A stretch of DNA of 64,000 nucleotides from Bordetella sp. BOR01 (GCF_019218885.1 NZ_JAHUWT010000002.1:1240001-1304000), one strand, 5' to 3'. Counted from the first letter of the stretch, positions 16,163 to 25,313 are shown. Notes: generated by a model from the sequence alone, not told the origin. A program made the numbers and translations.

Positions 16163-16957
16163 TCAGGGCCGCCAGGCCAGCAGGGCGTCGACCAGGGTGC
16201 GCAGCACGCGCACCAGGGGTTCGGCGCGCTGCGGATCCCAGTTGTACGGCTCGGCCTCGGTCATGTAGGCCTCGAGCGCCATTTCCAGTTGCACCGCATG
16301 GTAGCCGCGCTGCGGCTGGCCATAATGCCGGGTGATCCAGCCACCCTTGAAGCGCCCGTTGACGATGTGGCTGAAGGCCGGGGCGGTGGCCAGCGCGGCC
16401 GCGGCCGCGGCCTGCAGCGACGGCGCACAACTGGCGCCATCGGCCGTGCCCAGGTTCAGGTCGGGCAGGCGGCCCTCGAAGAAGCGCGCGCATTGCGAGA
16501 TGATCGAGTGGCCATCCAGCAGCACGACGTAGCCGTGCTGCGCGTGCACGCGCTGCAGTTCGGCCGCCAGTTGGGCATGGTAGGGGTCGAAATACTGGCG
16601 CCGGCGGGCCGCCACGTCCAGCAGCGGGTGATCGGCCGTGCCTTCATTCCAGACCGGTCCGCCGTCGAAGCGCCCGATGGGGCACAGCTCGGTGTTGGAC
16701 GCGCCGGGATACAGCGCCGCGCCGTCAGGGTCGCGGTTCAGGTCGATGACGTAGCGCGAGTGCGTGGCCGCCATCAGGGTAACGCCGCGCTCGCGCGCGA
16801 AGTCGTACAAGCGGTCGACGTGCCAGTCGGTATCCGGCACGCCCAGCGCCGGGGCGGTCATCAGGGGGCGCAGCTCGGTGGGCACCCAGGTGCCCACGTG
16901 GGGGATATTGATTACCAGCGGCGCATCGCCGCGGGTAAGGGTGTAGAGCGTATTCAT
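16163..16957 (-). CDS. hutG: N-formylglutamate deformylase
   Basis: A 264-residue N-formylglutamate amidohydrolase, which splits N-formyl-L-glutamate into glutamate and formate at the end of one histidine-degradation route. Family signatures present: PLVINIPHVGTWVP, DTDWHVDRLYDFA, SRYVIDLNRDPDG, LCPIGRFDGGPVW and VVLLDGHSI. The ATG at 16957 (MNTLYTLTRG) gives the normal start. No other hut genes are in the window, so it may serve a dispersed pathway; formate release may link it loosely to the formate dehydrogenase at 26-31 kb. Confidence 0.87.
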   Translation of the reverse strand: MNTLYTLTRGDAPLVINIPHVGTWVPTELRPLMTAPALGVPDTDWHVDRLYDFARERGVTLMAATHSRYVIDLNRDPDGAALYPGASNTELCPIGRFDGGPVWNEGTADHPLLDVAARRRQYFDPYHAQLAAELQRVHAQHGYVVLLDGHSIISQCARFFEGRLPDLNLGTADGASCAPSLQAAAAAALATAPAFSHIVNGRFKGGWITRHYGQPQRGYHAVQLEMALEAYMTEAEPYNWDPQRAEPLVRVLRTLVDALLAWRP

Positions 16958-17008
16958 GCGGTCAGGGTGTCGTGAAAGGGAAATGGGCTGGCAGCGCTGC
17001 ACGGCACG

Positions 17009-17713
17009 CTACACAGAGCGCGTGATGCCGCCATCGATGCGGATGTTCTGCCCCGTGATATAGCCCGACTTGTCCGATGCCAGGAAGGCGATCAGTTCGG
17101 CGACTTCGTCGGAACGGCCGTAGCGGCCCATGGGGATGCGCTCGCGGCGGTCGCCTTTTTCGGGCAGGCTGTCGATGAAGCCGGGCAGCACGTTGTTCAT
17201 GCGGACGTTGTCGGCCGCGAATTCATCGGAAAAAACCTTGGTGAACGCTGCCAGGCCGGCGCGGAACACGCCGGACGTGGGAAACAGCGCTTCGGGTTCG
17301 AAGGTGGCATAGGTAGAGATATTGACGATCGAGCCGGCGCGCTGCCGGCGCATGATCGGCGCCACCAGCCGCGTGATGCGCACCACGTTCAACAGGTAGT
17401 ACTCCATGCCAAGCTGCCAGTCGGCATCGGGGATGTCCAGCAGCTTGCCTTTGGGGCCATGCCCCGCGCTGTTGACCACGGCATCGATGCGGCCCCAGCG
17501 CTGCATGGCGCTGTCGACCAGCCGGGCGATGTCGTCGGGCACCAGGTTCGAGCCGGTGACGCCCAGGCCGCCCAGCTCGCCCGCCAGTGCCTCGCCCTTG
17601 CCCGACGACGACAGGATGGCGATGCGAAAGCCGTCTTCGGCCAGTTTGCGCGCCGCGGCGGCGCCCATGCCGCTGCCGCCGGCGGTGATCAGTGCGACTT
17701 TGTCGGTGGACAT
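17009..17713 (-). CDS. SDR-family protein with non-canonical active site
   Basis: A 234-residue Rossmann protein of the short-chain dehydrogenase family. The cofactor loop TAGGSGMG (residues 10-17), VNSAG (80-84) and the Ser of NIST (S133) are present, and the C-terminal YITGQNIRIDGG is normal. The catalytic YxxxK is not: by alignment with KAGLAAFTK-type neighbours, residues S147 and R151 (in SGVFRAGLAAFTK) replace Tyr and Lys. It may be a non-catalytic or mechanistically different branch. It lies 51 bp upstream of hutG on the same strand. Confidence 0.82.
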   Translation of the reverse strand: MSTDKVALITAGGSGMGAAAARKLAEDGFRIAILSSSGKGEALAGELGGLGVTGSNLVPDDIARLVDSAMQRWGRIDAVVNSAGHGPKGKLLDIPDADWQLGMEYYLLNVVRITRLVAPIMRRQRAGSIVNISTYATFEPEALFPTSGVFRAGLAAFTKVFSDEFAADNVRMNNVLPGFIDSLPEKGDRRERIPMGRYGRSDEVAELIAFLASDKSGYITGQNIRIDGGITRSV

Positions 17714-17779
17714 GTTCGTGTTCCTTTGCAGTAAGGCGGCGGCCCCGGGCGCGCCTGCCGCATCATCATAAACCCGCCG

Positions 17780-18682
17780 TCACGGCGTCTTGCCGGCGGC
17801 CGGCTTGCCCGCCCGGCGCCTGGCCGGCCGGCCGCTGCCCGCGGTGATGCCGGCCGACGCCGTCACGATGGCGGCCACCGCGGCCCACTGCATCAGCGTC
17901 AGGGCCTCGCCCAGGAACAGCAGCCCCGACAGGGCCGCGAACACGGGTTCCAGGCTGAGCAGGGTGCCGAAGATGCGCACCGGCATGCGTGCCAGCACGG
18001 TGATTTCCAGGGCGTAGGGCAGCGAACTGGACAGCACCGCCACGCCGATGGCCAGGGGCAGCAGGTCGAATGAGAACAGGGCCGGCCCGGCCTGTGCCAG
18101 GCCGAAAGGCAGCACGGCCAGGGCCGCCACCGAGGCGGCCAGGGCGACGGTTTGCGTGCCGTGGCGCACGCCCGCGCTGCGCCCGAACACGATATACAGC
18201 GCCCAGCACAGGCCGGCGGCCAGCGCGTAGGCCATGCCGGCCGGGTCCAGCGTATGCACGTCGGCACCATGGGGCACCAGCAGCAGCAGGCCGGCCGCCG
18301 CCAGGGCGATCCAGGCAAAGTCGGCCAGCCGGCGTGACGACAGCAGCGCCACCGCCAGCGGCCCGGTGAATTCCAGCGCCACCGCAATGCCCAGCGGGAT
18401 GGTGCGCAGCGACATGTAGAACAGCAGGTTCATGGCGCCCAGCGACAGGCCGTACGCCACCACCAGGCGCCAGGCCGACGCCGGCATGCGGATGCGCCAG
18501 GGCCGGAAATAGGCCAGCAGCATCACGGCCGAGAACAGCAGGCGCAGCGCCGCCGTGCCTTGCGCGCCCACGGCCGGAAACAGGCTCTTGGCCAGGGCGG
18601 CGCCGCCTTGCATGGACACCATGGCAATCACCAGCAACAAGACGGGGTACAGCGGCGACGAAGACGAGGCGGGCGTGGACAT
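17780..18682 (-). CDS. EamA/DMT exporter, RhtA-like
   Basis: A 300-residue inner-membrane protein with ten predicted helices arranged as two EamA repeats (about 12-140 and 150-285). SMQGGAALAKSLFP and EPVFAALSGLLFLGEALTL are typical of the RhtA (threonine/homoserine exporter) branch. The C-terminal tail is basic (RRRAGKPAAGK). It is encoded alone, divergent from the chromate-transporter pair. An amino-acid or metabolite exporter is likely; the substrate cannot be read from sequence. Confidence 0.83.
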   Translation of the reverse strand: MSTPASSSSPLYPVLLLVIAMVSMQGGAALAKSLFPAVGAQGTAALRLLFSAVMLLAYFRPWRIRMPASAWRLVVAYGLSLGAMNLLFYMSLRTIPLGIAVALEFTGPLAVALLSSRRLADFAWIALAAAGLLLLVPHGADVHTLDPAGMAYALAAGLCWALYIVFGRSAGVRHGTQTVALAASVAALAVLPFGLAQAGPALFSFDLLPLAIGVAVLSSSLPYALEITVLARMPVRIFGTLLSLEPVFAALSGLLFLGEALTLMQWAAVAAIVTASAGITAGSGRPARRRAGKPAAGKTP

Positions 18683-18823
18683 ACTGCGCGACGGCCGGCC
18701 GTGGATGGCCGGCGGTGGGTGCCATTCTACGGTACCCGTGCGGGCAGGCCCGCGGCGGGCGCGGCCAATTGCAGTCCGGCACGGGCAGGAGTAGGCTTTC
18801 GACCCTGTTACCGGACCCCTGCC

Positions 18824-19399
18824 ATGAATGCCTCTCTTCCTTCCGCGTCAGATACTGCGCCCAAGCCGCCGCCCCCCACCCCGTGGGCCTTGTTCACCGG
18901 GTTTTTCTGGCTGGGGCTGAGCGCCTTCGGCGGCGCCTTGCCGCTGGCCCGCCACATGGTGGTCGAGAAGAACCGCTGGCTGTCTTCCGAAGACTTCACC
19001 GAGCTGCTGGGCCTGTGCCAGTTCCTGCCCGGCGGCAACATCATCAACATGTCGGTCGCGCTGGGCATGAAGTTCCGCGGCCCCAAGGGGGCCTTCGCGG
19101 CCATCATGGGGCTGATCGCCGCGCCGTCGGTGATCGTGATCTCGCTGGGCGTGGTGTACCAGCGCTACGCCGACGATCCGCGCATCCAGCACTTGTTCGC
19201 GGGCCTGGCCGCGGCGGCGGCCGGGCTGCTGATCTCGATGGCCGTGAAGATCGCCCGGCCGCTGCGCGGCAAGTGGGGGGCCATTGCCGTGGCGGTGGCC
19301 TGCTTCGTATGCATTGCCGTGCTGCGCCTGCCCCTGCTGCCCACCATGCTGGTACTGACACCCATCAGCATCTTCGTCACCTGGAGGCTGATGCGATGA
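18824..19399 (+). CDS. Chromate transporter, N-terminal half protein
   Basis: A 191-residue membrane protein corresponding to one CHR domain. It carries FFWLGLSAFGGALPLARHMV and LCQFLPGGNIINMSVALGMK, matching the family's FGGP and PGP-type motifs. Together with the next gene it forms a short-chain CHR pair; such pairs act as heterodimers in place of a fused two-domain ChrA. The ATG at 18824 follows a weak ribosome site; the stop overlaps the next start (ATGA). The role is chromate efflux or, in many bacteria, an uncharacterised anion function. Confidence 0.85.
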   Translation: MNASLPSASDTAPKPPPPTPWALFTGFFWLGLSAFGGALPLARHMVVEKNRWLSSEDFTELLGLCQFLPGGNIINMSVALGMKFRGPKGAFAAIMGLIAAPSVIVISLGVVYQRYADDPRIQHLFAGLAAAAAGLLISMAVKIARPLRGKWGAIAVAVACFVCIAVLRLPLLPTMLVLTPISIFVTWRLMR

Positions 19400-19926
19400 G
19401 CACCGTGCTGGTCTCGCTGTTCCTGATTTTCACGCAGCTGTCGCTGCTGGCATTCGGCGGCGGCAATACCATCCTGCCCGAGATGCAGCGGCAGGTAGTC
19501 GAAATACACCAATGGATGTCCGACGCCGATTTCAGCGCGCTGTTCGCGCTAAGCCAGGCCGCGCCCGGGCCCAACCTGATGATCGTGACCCTGGTGGGCT
19601 GGCACGTGGCCGGCTGGCAGGGCGCGCTGATCACTTCGATTGCCAAATTCGGCCCCTCGTCCTTGCTGACCGCCGTGGCCCTGGGCCTGTGGGAACGCTT
19701 CAAAGACAAACCCTGGCGCCGCGTGGTGCAGGCCGGCATTTTCCCGATGACGGCGGGGCTGATGGCGGCCAGCGCATCGTTGATCACCGAAGCGTCGGTG
19801 CATAACTGGATGCTGGCGGCCATCGCGGTGCTGGTCGCCGCGGTCACGGTATTCACGCGCGTCCATCCGCTGTGGATGCTGGCGGCCGGCGCGCTGATCG
19901 GGCTGAGCGGCATCGGGCAGCCCTGA
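19396..19926 (+). CDS. Chromate transporter, C-terminal half protein
   Basis: A 176-residue second CHR-domain protein, starting inside the stop codon of its partner. It has LSLLAFGGGNTILPEMQRQV and LSQAAPGPNLMIVTLVGW, the canonical CHR motifs, and about six helices. It is expected to work with the preceding gene product in opposite membrane orientation. It is convergent with the nucleotidase gene, only 38 bp away. Confidence 0.87.
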   Translation: MSTVLVSLFLIFTQLSLLAFGGGNTILPEMQRQVVEIHQWMSDADFSALFALSQAAPGPNLMIVTLVGWHVAGWQGALITSIAKFGPSSLLTAVALGLWERFKDKPWRRVVQAGIFPMTAGLMAASASLITEASVHNWMLAAIAVLVAAVTVFTRVHPLWMLAAGALIGLSGIGQP

Positions 19927-19964
19927 GGCTGCCCGGCCGCGCCCGGCCAGGCGCGGCGCATGGC

Positions 19965-21875
19965 CTACTCGATATAGTTCTTGGTGCTGTACAGGTCCAC
20001 CGGCAGGCGGTTCAGCTCCGGCAGGCCGCTGGCATTCCTGGCCTGCATGTCGATGTAGGTCTGCAGCACGTCGGCGTCCAGCACGCCGATATCCTGCCGG
20101 CGCTCGGCGGGCACCTTGGCCAGCGTGGCATAGCCGTCGCCGCCCGTGGCATTGAAGCTCAGCACGAACAGCCTGTAGGTGCGGGCCGGATCCAGTGGCT
20201 GCCAGTTGCTGGCGGCCGCATCCCACACTTCGGCGTTGGACACGCGGCTGCCCACCGGCTGCAGGCTGTCCACGTCGAAGCGCAAGCCGCCGGTGTAGGG
20301 GTACGGGCCGGTGGTGCCGGTCGGGCCGTACACGCCTTGCAAACCATCTTCCAGCATGCTGCGCACTTCGGTGCCGGTCACGTCCAGGCGCCACAGCATG
20401 TTGCCGAACGGCAGCACCTCGATCACATTGGCTGCGGTCACGTTGCCTTGCAACGGGATGCGCACGCCGCCGCCGCTTTGCAGCGTGATGTCGGCGCCGC
20501 CGTACTGCGCGTTGGCCACTTCCAGGTAGGCCTGTGCCACCAGTTGCTGGATATCGCCGCCGCGCGCATCGACGCTGCCCTCGGCGTTGCACGCCGCACT
20601 GGAGCGGCCGTAGTCGACCGAACCGGGGCCGCCCGGCACGCGGCGCGAGCACAGCTCTTGCGGCACCGATGCCACTACGCTGCGGCTGTAGGTGTCGACC
20701 TGGTCTTTGTACGGCTGCAGCACCGCGACGGCGGCGTCGTCGGGCGCCTGCACGCGCAGGAAACCGCTGGCGGCGATATCGGCTTGCATGGCGGCCTGGT
20801 CAGCCGGGTTGGGGGCCGTGCCGCCCACGGTCAGCGTGTCGCCGATCAGCACGTGCGGCGTCCCCGAACATTGCGTGACGTCGCCGTTGGCGTCGAAGCT
20901 GACCTTCAGTTCGCCCACCACCTGCGAGTATTCCCATGCCTGCACCAGGCACACGCGCTTGCCGTCCTTGTCGGTCAACTGGGTGGGGTAGGGGCCGGCC
21001 GGCGTGCCCACGCCGTAGTCCGACAGCGAATCGGGGCCGACCAGGCTGTGCGAATCACCGCCCACCACGATGTCCACGCCGCTCAGGCCGGCGATGACCC
21101 GCTTGTCGTAGCTGTAGCCGATATGGCTCATCAGGATGATCTTGTTGACGCCCTGGGCGCGCAGCGCATCGATCTGCGCCTGCGCGGCCTCGGTCTCGTC
21201 CGAGAACACGGTGCCGGGATCCGGGCTGGACGATTGCTGCGTCTTGTTGGCGATCGTCAGGCCGATCAGGCCGATAGACTGGCCGTCGCGCTGCAGGGTA
21301 ATCGAGGGCTGGACCCAGCCTGGCGCGCGCGCAGGGCTCAGCGGCGAGGCATCGGCGAACGTGACGTTGGCGCTCAGCACCGGCGTCTTGCAGTCGCCCG
21401 CGTGCAGGAACTCGATGAAGCGATGCAGGCCGCTGTCGCCCTTGTCGAATTCATGGTTGCCCGCCGTCATGGCGTCGAAGCACACCGTGTTCATCATGGC
21501 CGCGTCGGCCTCGCCGGCTTCGCCGGCACGATTGAAATACAGCGTGCCGGTCATCGCGTCGCCGGCATGCAGCTTGAGCACATTGGCCGACTGTTGGGCC
21601 ATCGCATCGATGGCGGCGGTGACACGGGGAAAGCCGCCCGCGTCCACGCTGACTTCGGTCGTGGTTCCGGCGGCGTTTTTCAGCTGAAGCGTCTTGGCCT
21701 TGCTGTCCAGGTTCGAATGATGGTCGTTGACGTGCAGGATGGTCAGGTCCATGGGCCGGCTGGCCACGGGCGGGGGCAGCGCATCATCGTCGTCATCGCT
21801 GCCGCTGCCGCACCCCGCCAGCAGGGCAAGCCCGCCCATCATCAATACCGTCGTATGTTTCTTCCAGCTGTTCAT
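19965..21875 (-). CDS. Lipoprotein 5'-nucleotidase/metallophosphatase (UshA type)
   Basis: A 636-residue exported enzyme. The signal ends at a lipobox (LLAGC, about C22), followed by GSGSDDDDD, so it is probably outer-membrane anchored. The metallophosphatase domain (about 40-330) has the metal motifs ILHVNDHHSNLD, LHAGDAMTGT, AGNHEFDKG and VVGGDSHS. The C-terminal 5'-nucleotidase domain (about 400-600) has LQSGGGVRIPL, NVIEVLPFGN and NATGGDGY. It would release nucleoside and phosphate from extracytoplasmic nucleotides. Four 11-bp repeats upstream suggest phosphate control. Confidence 0.88.
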   Translation of the reverse strand: MNSWKKHTTVLMMGGLALLAGCGSGSDDDDDALPPPVASRPMDLTILHVNDHHSNLDSKAKTLQLKNAAGTTTEVSVDAGGFPRVTAAIDAMAQQSANVLKLHAGDAMTGTLYFNRAGEAGEADAAMMNTVCFDAMTAGNHEFDKGDSGLHRFIEFLHAGDCKTPVLSANVTFADASPLSPARAPGWVQPSITLQRDGQSIGLIGLTIANKTQQSSSPDPGTVFSDETEAAQAQIDALRAQGVNKIILMSHIGYSYDKRVIAGLSGVDIVVGGDSHSLVGPDSLSDYGVGTPAGPYPTQLTDKDGKRVCLVQAWEYSQVVGELKVSFDANGDVTQCSGTPHVLIGDTLTVGGTAPNPADQAAMQADIAASGFLRVQAPDDAAVAVLQPYKDQVDTYSRSVVASVPQELCSRRVPGGPGSVDYGRSSAACNAEGSVDARGGDIQQLVAQAYLEVANAQYGGADITLQSGGGVRIPLQGNVTAANVIEVLPFGNMLWRLDVTGTEVRSMLEDGLQGVYGPTGTTGPYPYTGGLRFDVDSLQPVGSRVSNAEVWDAAASNWQPLDPARTYRLFVLSFNATGGDGYATLAKVPAERRQDIGVLDADVLQTYIDMQARNASGLPELNRLPVDLYSTKNYIE

Positions 21876-21907
21876 GGCGCCGCGTGCCTCGGGTTTTGGA
21901 AGCCGAA

Positions 21908-21964
21908 TGATTAGGCAGGCAGATGACGGCGCGATGAATGCGCGATGAACGCATGATGAATGCG
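21908..21964 (-). promoter_or_regulatory. Four 11-bp direct repeats plus -10, PhoB-box-like
   Basis: Read on the minus strand toward the nucleotidase: CGCATTCATCA (21964-21954), TGCGTTCATCG (21953-21943), CGCATTCATCG (21942-21932) and CGCCGTCATCT (21931-21921) follow head to tail. TAATCA (21913-21908) lies 7 bases further. An 11-bp period with a TCAT core next to a -10 and no -35 is the layout of PhoB-type activator boxes. Assignment to PhoB is inferred. Confidence 0.55.
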
Positions 21965-22046
21965 TGTAACGAAGGAACGCGGCGAACGCGGGGCAATGCC
22001 GCCGCGTGTGGCGGCGGCAGCGGGAAAAGGGATTTCAGCGAGGGGC

Positions 22047-23177
22047 TCAACCGGCCGCGGCCAGCCGCCAGAGCGTGGTGATCTCGGCGGCGCGCGCGGC
22101 GTGCAGGGGATCGCCGGCATCGGACACGCGGGGATGCAAGGGGCGCGCGTCCAGGCGGCCGATGACGCGCAGGCCTGCGCCGGAGATCCACGCCGACAGT
22201 TCATCCGGGGCGCGCAGCCCCAGGTGTTCGGCGAGGTCGGACATGATCAGCCAGCCTTCGCCCTGCGGCGCCAGGTGGCTGGCCAGGCCTTGCAGGAAGC
22301 CGCGCAGCATGCGGCTGTCGGGATCGTAGATGGCGTATTCCACCGGCGCGCTGGGCCGTGCCGGCAGCCAGGGCGGGTTGCACACGACCAGCGGCGCCCG
22401 CCCATCGGGAAACAAGTCCGCCTGCACCACGTCCACCTGCGCCTGCAGGTCCAGCCGTGCCAGGTTCTCGCGCGCGCAGGCCAGGGCACGCGGGTCCTGG
22501 TCGGTGGCAACGACATGCGGCACGCCGCGTCGCGCCAGCACCGCCGCCAGCACGCCGGTACCGGTGCCGATGTCGTAGGCCAGGGCGGGTTGCCCGCCCG
22601 GCAAGGGGGCACGCGCCACCAGCTCGATGTATTCGCCACGCACCGGCGAGAACACGCCGTAGTGCGGATGGATGCGGCCGTCCAGGGCGGCAATGGGCAC
22701 GCCTTTCTTGCGCCATTCATGCGCCCCGATCACGCCCTGCAGTTCGCGCAGCGAGACCAGGTAGGGGCCGGACGCCGGGCCGTATGCCTCCAGGCAGGCC
22801 TGCCGGGCATCGGGCGCGCGGCGCAGGGCAATGCCATGGTCGGCATCGATGGCCAGCAGCAAGCTGCCCAGCAGCCGCGCCCGCTGCGACTGGGCCTGCC
22901 GATGCCGGTTGAAGGCATCCAGCAGGCTGTCGGCCGCCTTGCGCGGCTTCTTGTCGATGCGCCGCCCCAGCGCCTGCAGCAACTGCCGTGCATTATGGAA
23001 ATCGCCGCGCCATAACAGGTGCGTGCCCGCACAGATCAGCCGATAGGCAACATCGGCAGGCATTCGGTCGTCGGCAACCTCAATACGGGTGGGAGGCGGT
23101 GCACCAGATTCCGAGCGCCACAAGGCGTTGTGGGCTTGACCGGATTCGGTCCAATGGACGGGGGGCAAAGAAGACAT
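22047..23177 (-). CDS. SAM-dependent methyltransferase with NPPW motif
   Basis: A 376-residue two-part protein. The N-terminal about 170 residues are a helical domain without a clear match. The C-terminal part is a class I methyltransferase: SAM loop ALAYDIGTGTGVLAAVLAR (about 197-215), ATDQDPRALACARENLARL and the catalytic VVCNPPWLP (about 258-266). The NPPW/NPPY motif marks enzymes that methylate planar nitrogen, as in HemK/PrmC glutamine or RlmG/RsmC guanine modification. The domain order resembles RlmG-like rRNA enzymes more than PrmC. The target is not determinable here. Confidence 0.8.
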   Translation of the reverse strand: MSSLPPVHWTESGQAHNALWRSESGAPPPTRIEVADDRMPADVAYRLICAGTHLLWRGDFHNARQLLQALGRRIDKKPRKAADSLLDAFNRHRQAQSQRARLLGSLLLAIDADHGIALRRAPDARQACLEAYGPASGPYLVSLRELQGVIGAHEWRKKGVPIAALDGRIHPHYGVFSPVRGEYIELVARAPLPGGQPALAYDIGTGTGVLAAVLARRGVPHVVATDQDPRALACARENLARLDLQAQVDVVQADLFPDGRAPLVVCNPPWLPARPSAPVEYAIYDPDSRMLRGFLQGLASHLAPQGEGWLIMSDLAEHLGLRAPDELSAWISGAGLRVIGRLDARPLHPRVSDAGDPLHAARAAEITTLWRLAAAG

Positions 23178-23260
23178 GTAGGCGATTGGAAGCGGATAGC
23201 TCGCAATGTAGCAGCTTCCGGTTGGAGCCGATGCTTGTTCTCATGACGTCGTCGAGGCGG

Positions 23261-23374
23261 CTGGGGTTCTTACGTTTTTGGGCATGCTGTCTGAAAAGAA
23301 GAAAAGCGTACAGGGCCGGCCCTGCACGATGTTCTTCTTCAACCAGGCCGTTGGCCAGGCATGCAAAAACCCAG
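23261..23374. repeat. Nested imperfect inverted repeat centred on CAGGGCCGGCCCTG
   Basis: A perfect 14-bp palindrome (23311-23324) is flanked by GAAGAA/TTCTTC, then GCATGC at 23282-23287 and 23359-23364, then T-rich/A-rich blocks and CTGGG/CCCAG at the outside. The arms differ by insertions of about 13 bp. No protein is supported here. With the next element it fills most of the 366-bp gap between the methyltransferase and OFA genes. Confidence 0.6.
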
Positions 23375-23412
23375 CTGTCCCTGGCGATGTAGGGATGTTG
23401 AATCCATTGCGA

Positions 23413-23519
23413 GTCGTGGCGGGGTGGCGTGGCCGCCGTGGCGCCTCGGGGCCGGGCCGGGCGCGCAGGGCGCCCGACGGCACCGTGAAGCCAAGGCGGC
23501 CACGCCACCCCGCCACGAC
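23413..23519. repeat. Perfect 25-bp inverted repeat with 57-base loop
   Basis: Arm 23413-23437 (begins GTCGTGGCGGGG) and arm 23495-23519 (ends CCCCGCCACGAC) are exact reverse complements. The loop is extremely GC-rich. It starts 25 bases past the OFA stop on the minus strand, so it could end or protect that transcript, but there is no T-tract. It may be a dispersed repeat. Confidence 0.7.
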
Positions 23520-23543
23520 GCCACAAGAAACCAAACCACCACT

Positions 23544-25205
23544 TCAAAACAACACAGCCGTCTTGACCAACGTAGTCCAGATCCCCCAAGCCAACGGCAC
23601 CCCCACGCATGTCCAGGCGAAGACTACCAAGGCCAGCGGCGTCTTGAAGGTCGAGCTTGATTCGCCGTGCACTTCGGCGGCCACGGCCCGTTCGTGGGCC
23701 AGCGCCTTTTCGTGCGCCAGTTCTTCTTCGCTCATGAAGTACTTGGGGTTCACCGGCCGGATCGCCAGGTTGCACAGGAAGCCCACCACCAGCATCCCGG
23801 CCAGGATATACATGGTGATGTCATAGACCTGGGCGCGCGGCACGCCGATGGAAAGCTGGTATTCGCGGATGTAGTTCACCAGCACCGGCCCGAAGATGCC
23901 GGCCGCCGACCAGGCCGTCAGGATGCGGCCATGGATGGCGCCCACCATTTGCGTGCCGAACAAGTCGGCCAGGTAGGCGGGTACCGTCGAGAAGCCGCCG
24001 CCGTACATCGAGATGATGATGCAGAACGCGCCCACGAACAGCGCCAGCGCGCCCAGGTGCGCCGACCACGGCACCGATGAATACAGCACGAAGCCCAGCA
24101 CCAGGAAGGTGAAGTAGGTCATCTTGCGGCCCAGCTTGTCCGACAGGCTGGCCCAGAAGAAGCGCCCGCCGATGTTGAACAGGCTGAGCAGGCCGGTAAA
24201 GCCCGCGGCGGTGGCAGCGATGGCGGCCAACTGGGTCTTGTCGAGCTGGCCGTACAGCAGTTCGGGCTGCCCGATCAGCGTGCCGCCGAACACTTCCTGC
24301 AGCAGCGGCGAAGCCATGCCGATGATGCCGATGCCGGCGGTCACGTTCAGGCACAGCACCCACCACACCAGCCAGAACTGGGGGATGCCCCATACGCGCT
24401 TTACGTGCACGTGGCCCTTGGTGATCATGGCGTTGTTGGCGTGCTTGACCGGTTCGGTCCAGCCCTCGGGCTTCCAGCCGGTGGGCGGGATGCGGTAGCC
24501 CAGGGCGCCCGACACCATGAAGATGACGTAGATGATGGCCATCGTCAGGAACGCCTGCCACACGCCCAGGCCGGCCGGGGTGGCGAAGTGGCGCATCAGC
24601 ATGTCGGCCAGCGGCGCGCCGATCATGGCGCCGCCGCCAAAGCCCATGATGGCCATGCCCGTGGCCATGCCGCGCCGGTCGGGAAACCACTTGATCAGCG
24701 TGCTGACCGGCGAGATATATCCCAGCCCCAGGCCGATGCCGCCGATCACGCCCGAGCCCAGCCACATCATCCACATCTGGTGCAGGTGGATGCCCATGGC
24801 CGAGATCACCAGGCCGCCGCACCAGCAAATGGCGGCCACGATGCCGGCCTTGCGCGGGCCGGCGCGTTCCAGCCAGCCGCCCCATAGCGCGGCGGCGCAG
24901 CCCAGCAGCACGAAGAACAGGGTGTACATCCAGCCCATGGTCGAGATGCGCCAGTTGCACTGGGTGGTGAACAGTTCGGCCAGCACGCTCATGTCGGCCG
25001 CGCAGGTGGCCGTGCCGGCGCCCAGCGACCTGGACAGGGGCAGCCAGAATACCGAGAAGCCATAGGCCATGCCGATGCATAAATGAATGGCCAGCGCCGC
25101 CGGCGGCACCAGCCAGCGATTGAAGCCGGAACCGGCGATCGTACGTTCCTTGTCCAGGAATCCCGGCTTGGAGCCGGGCAAATCCAATGTAGCGGCGTTA
25201 CTCAT
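23544..25205 (-). CDS. OFA-family MFS transporter (oxalate/formate antiporter type)
   Basis: A 553-residue transporter with 12 or more helices, related to OxlT. Residues 29-60 (FNRWLVPPAALAIHLCIGMA) and the conserved YISPVSTLIKWFPDRRGMATG near 165-185 are OFA hallmarks. An extra loop and a C-terminal tail with a further helix make it longer than OxlT (about 420). It lies 109 bp after fdsD on the same strand, so it probably moves formate, oxalate or a related acid for the formate dehydrogenase. A single start is plausible (MSNAATLDL). Confidence 0.87.
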   Translation of the reverse strand: MSNAATLDLPGSKPGFLDKERTIAGSGFNRWLVPPAALAIHLCIGMAYGFSVFWLPLSRSLGAGTATCAADMSVLAELFTTQCNWRISTMGWMYTLFFVLLGCAAALWGGWLERAGPRKAGIVAAICWCGGLVISAMGIHLHQMWMMWLGSGVIGGIGLGLGYISPVSTLIKWFPDRRGMATGMAIMGFGGGAMIGAPLADMLMRHFATPAGLGVWQAFLTMAIIYVIFMVSGALGYRIPPTGWKPEGWTEPVKHANNAMITKGHVHVKRVWGIPQFWLVWWVLCLNVTAGIGIIGMASPLLQEVFGGTLIGQPELLYGQLDKTQLAAIAATAAGFTGLLSLFNIGGRFFWASLSDKLGRKMTYFTFLVLGFVLYSSVPWSAHLGALALFVGAFCIIISMYGGGFSTVPAYLADLFGTQMVGAIHGRILTAWSAAGIFGPVLVNYIREYQLSIGVPRAQVYDITMYILAGMLVVGFLCNLAIRPVNPKYFMSEEELAHEKALAHERAVAAEVHGESSSTFKTPLALVVFAWTCVGVPLAWGIWTTLVKTAVLF

Positions 25206-25313
25206 GCTGTCTCCTCAGGGCGGCGCACTGGCCGGAATGGGCGCTCGCGGGTCGTCCGCGGCTGCCTCTATTGACGCTGCGATACGTGTTGTGGTTGTGG
25301 TCGGGGATGGGTT

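Noticed and set aside
23278-23826. Open frames on both strands over the inverted repeats, giving similar peptides
   Set aside because: The similarity is a by-product of the palindromes; composition is not protein-like and they overlap the OFA gene.
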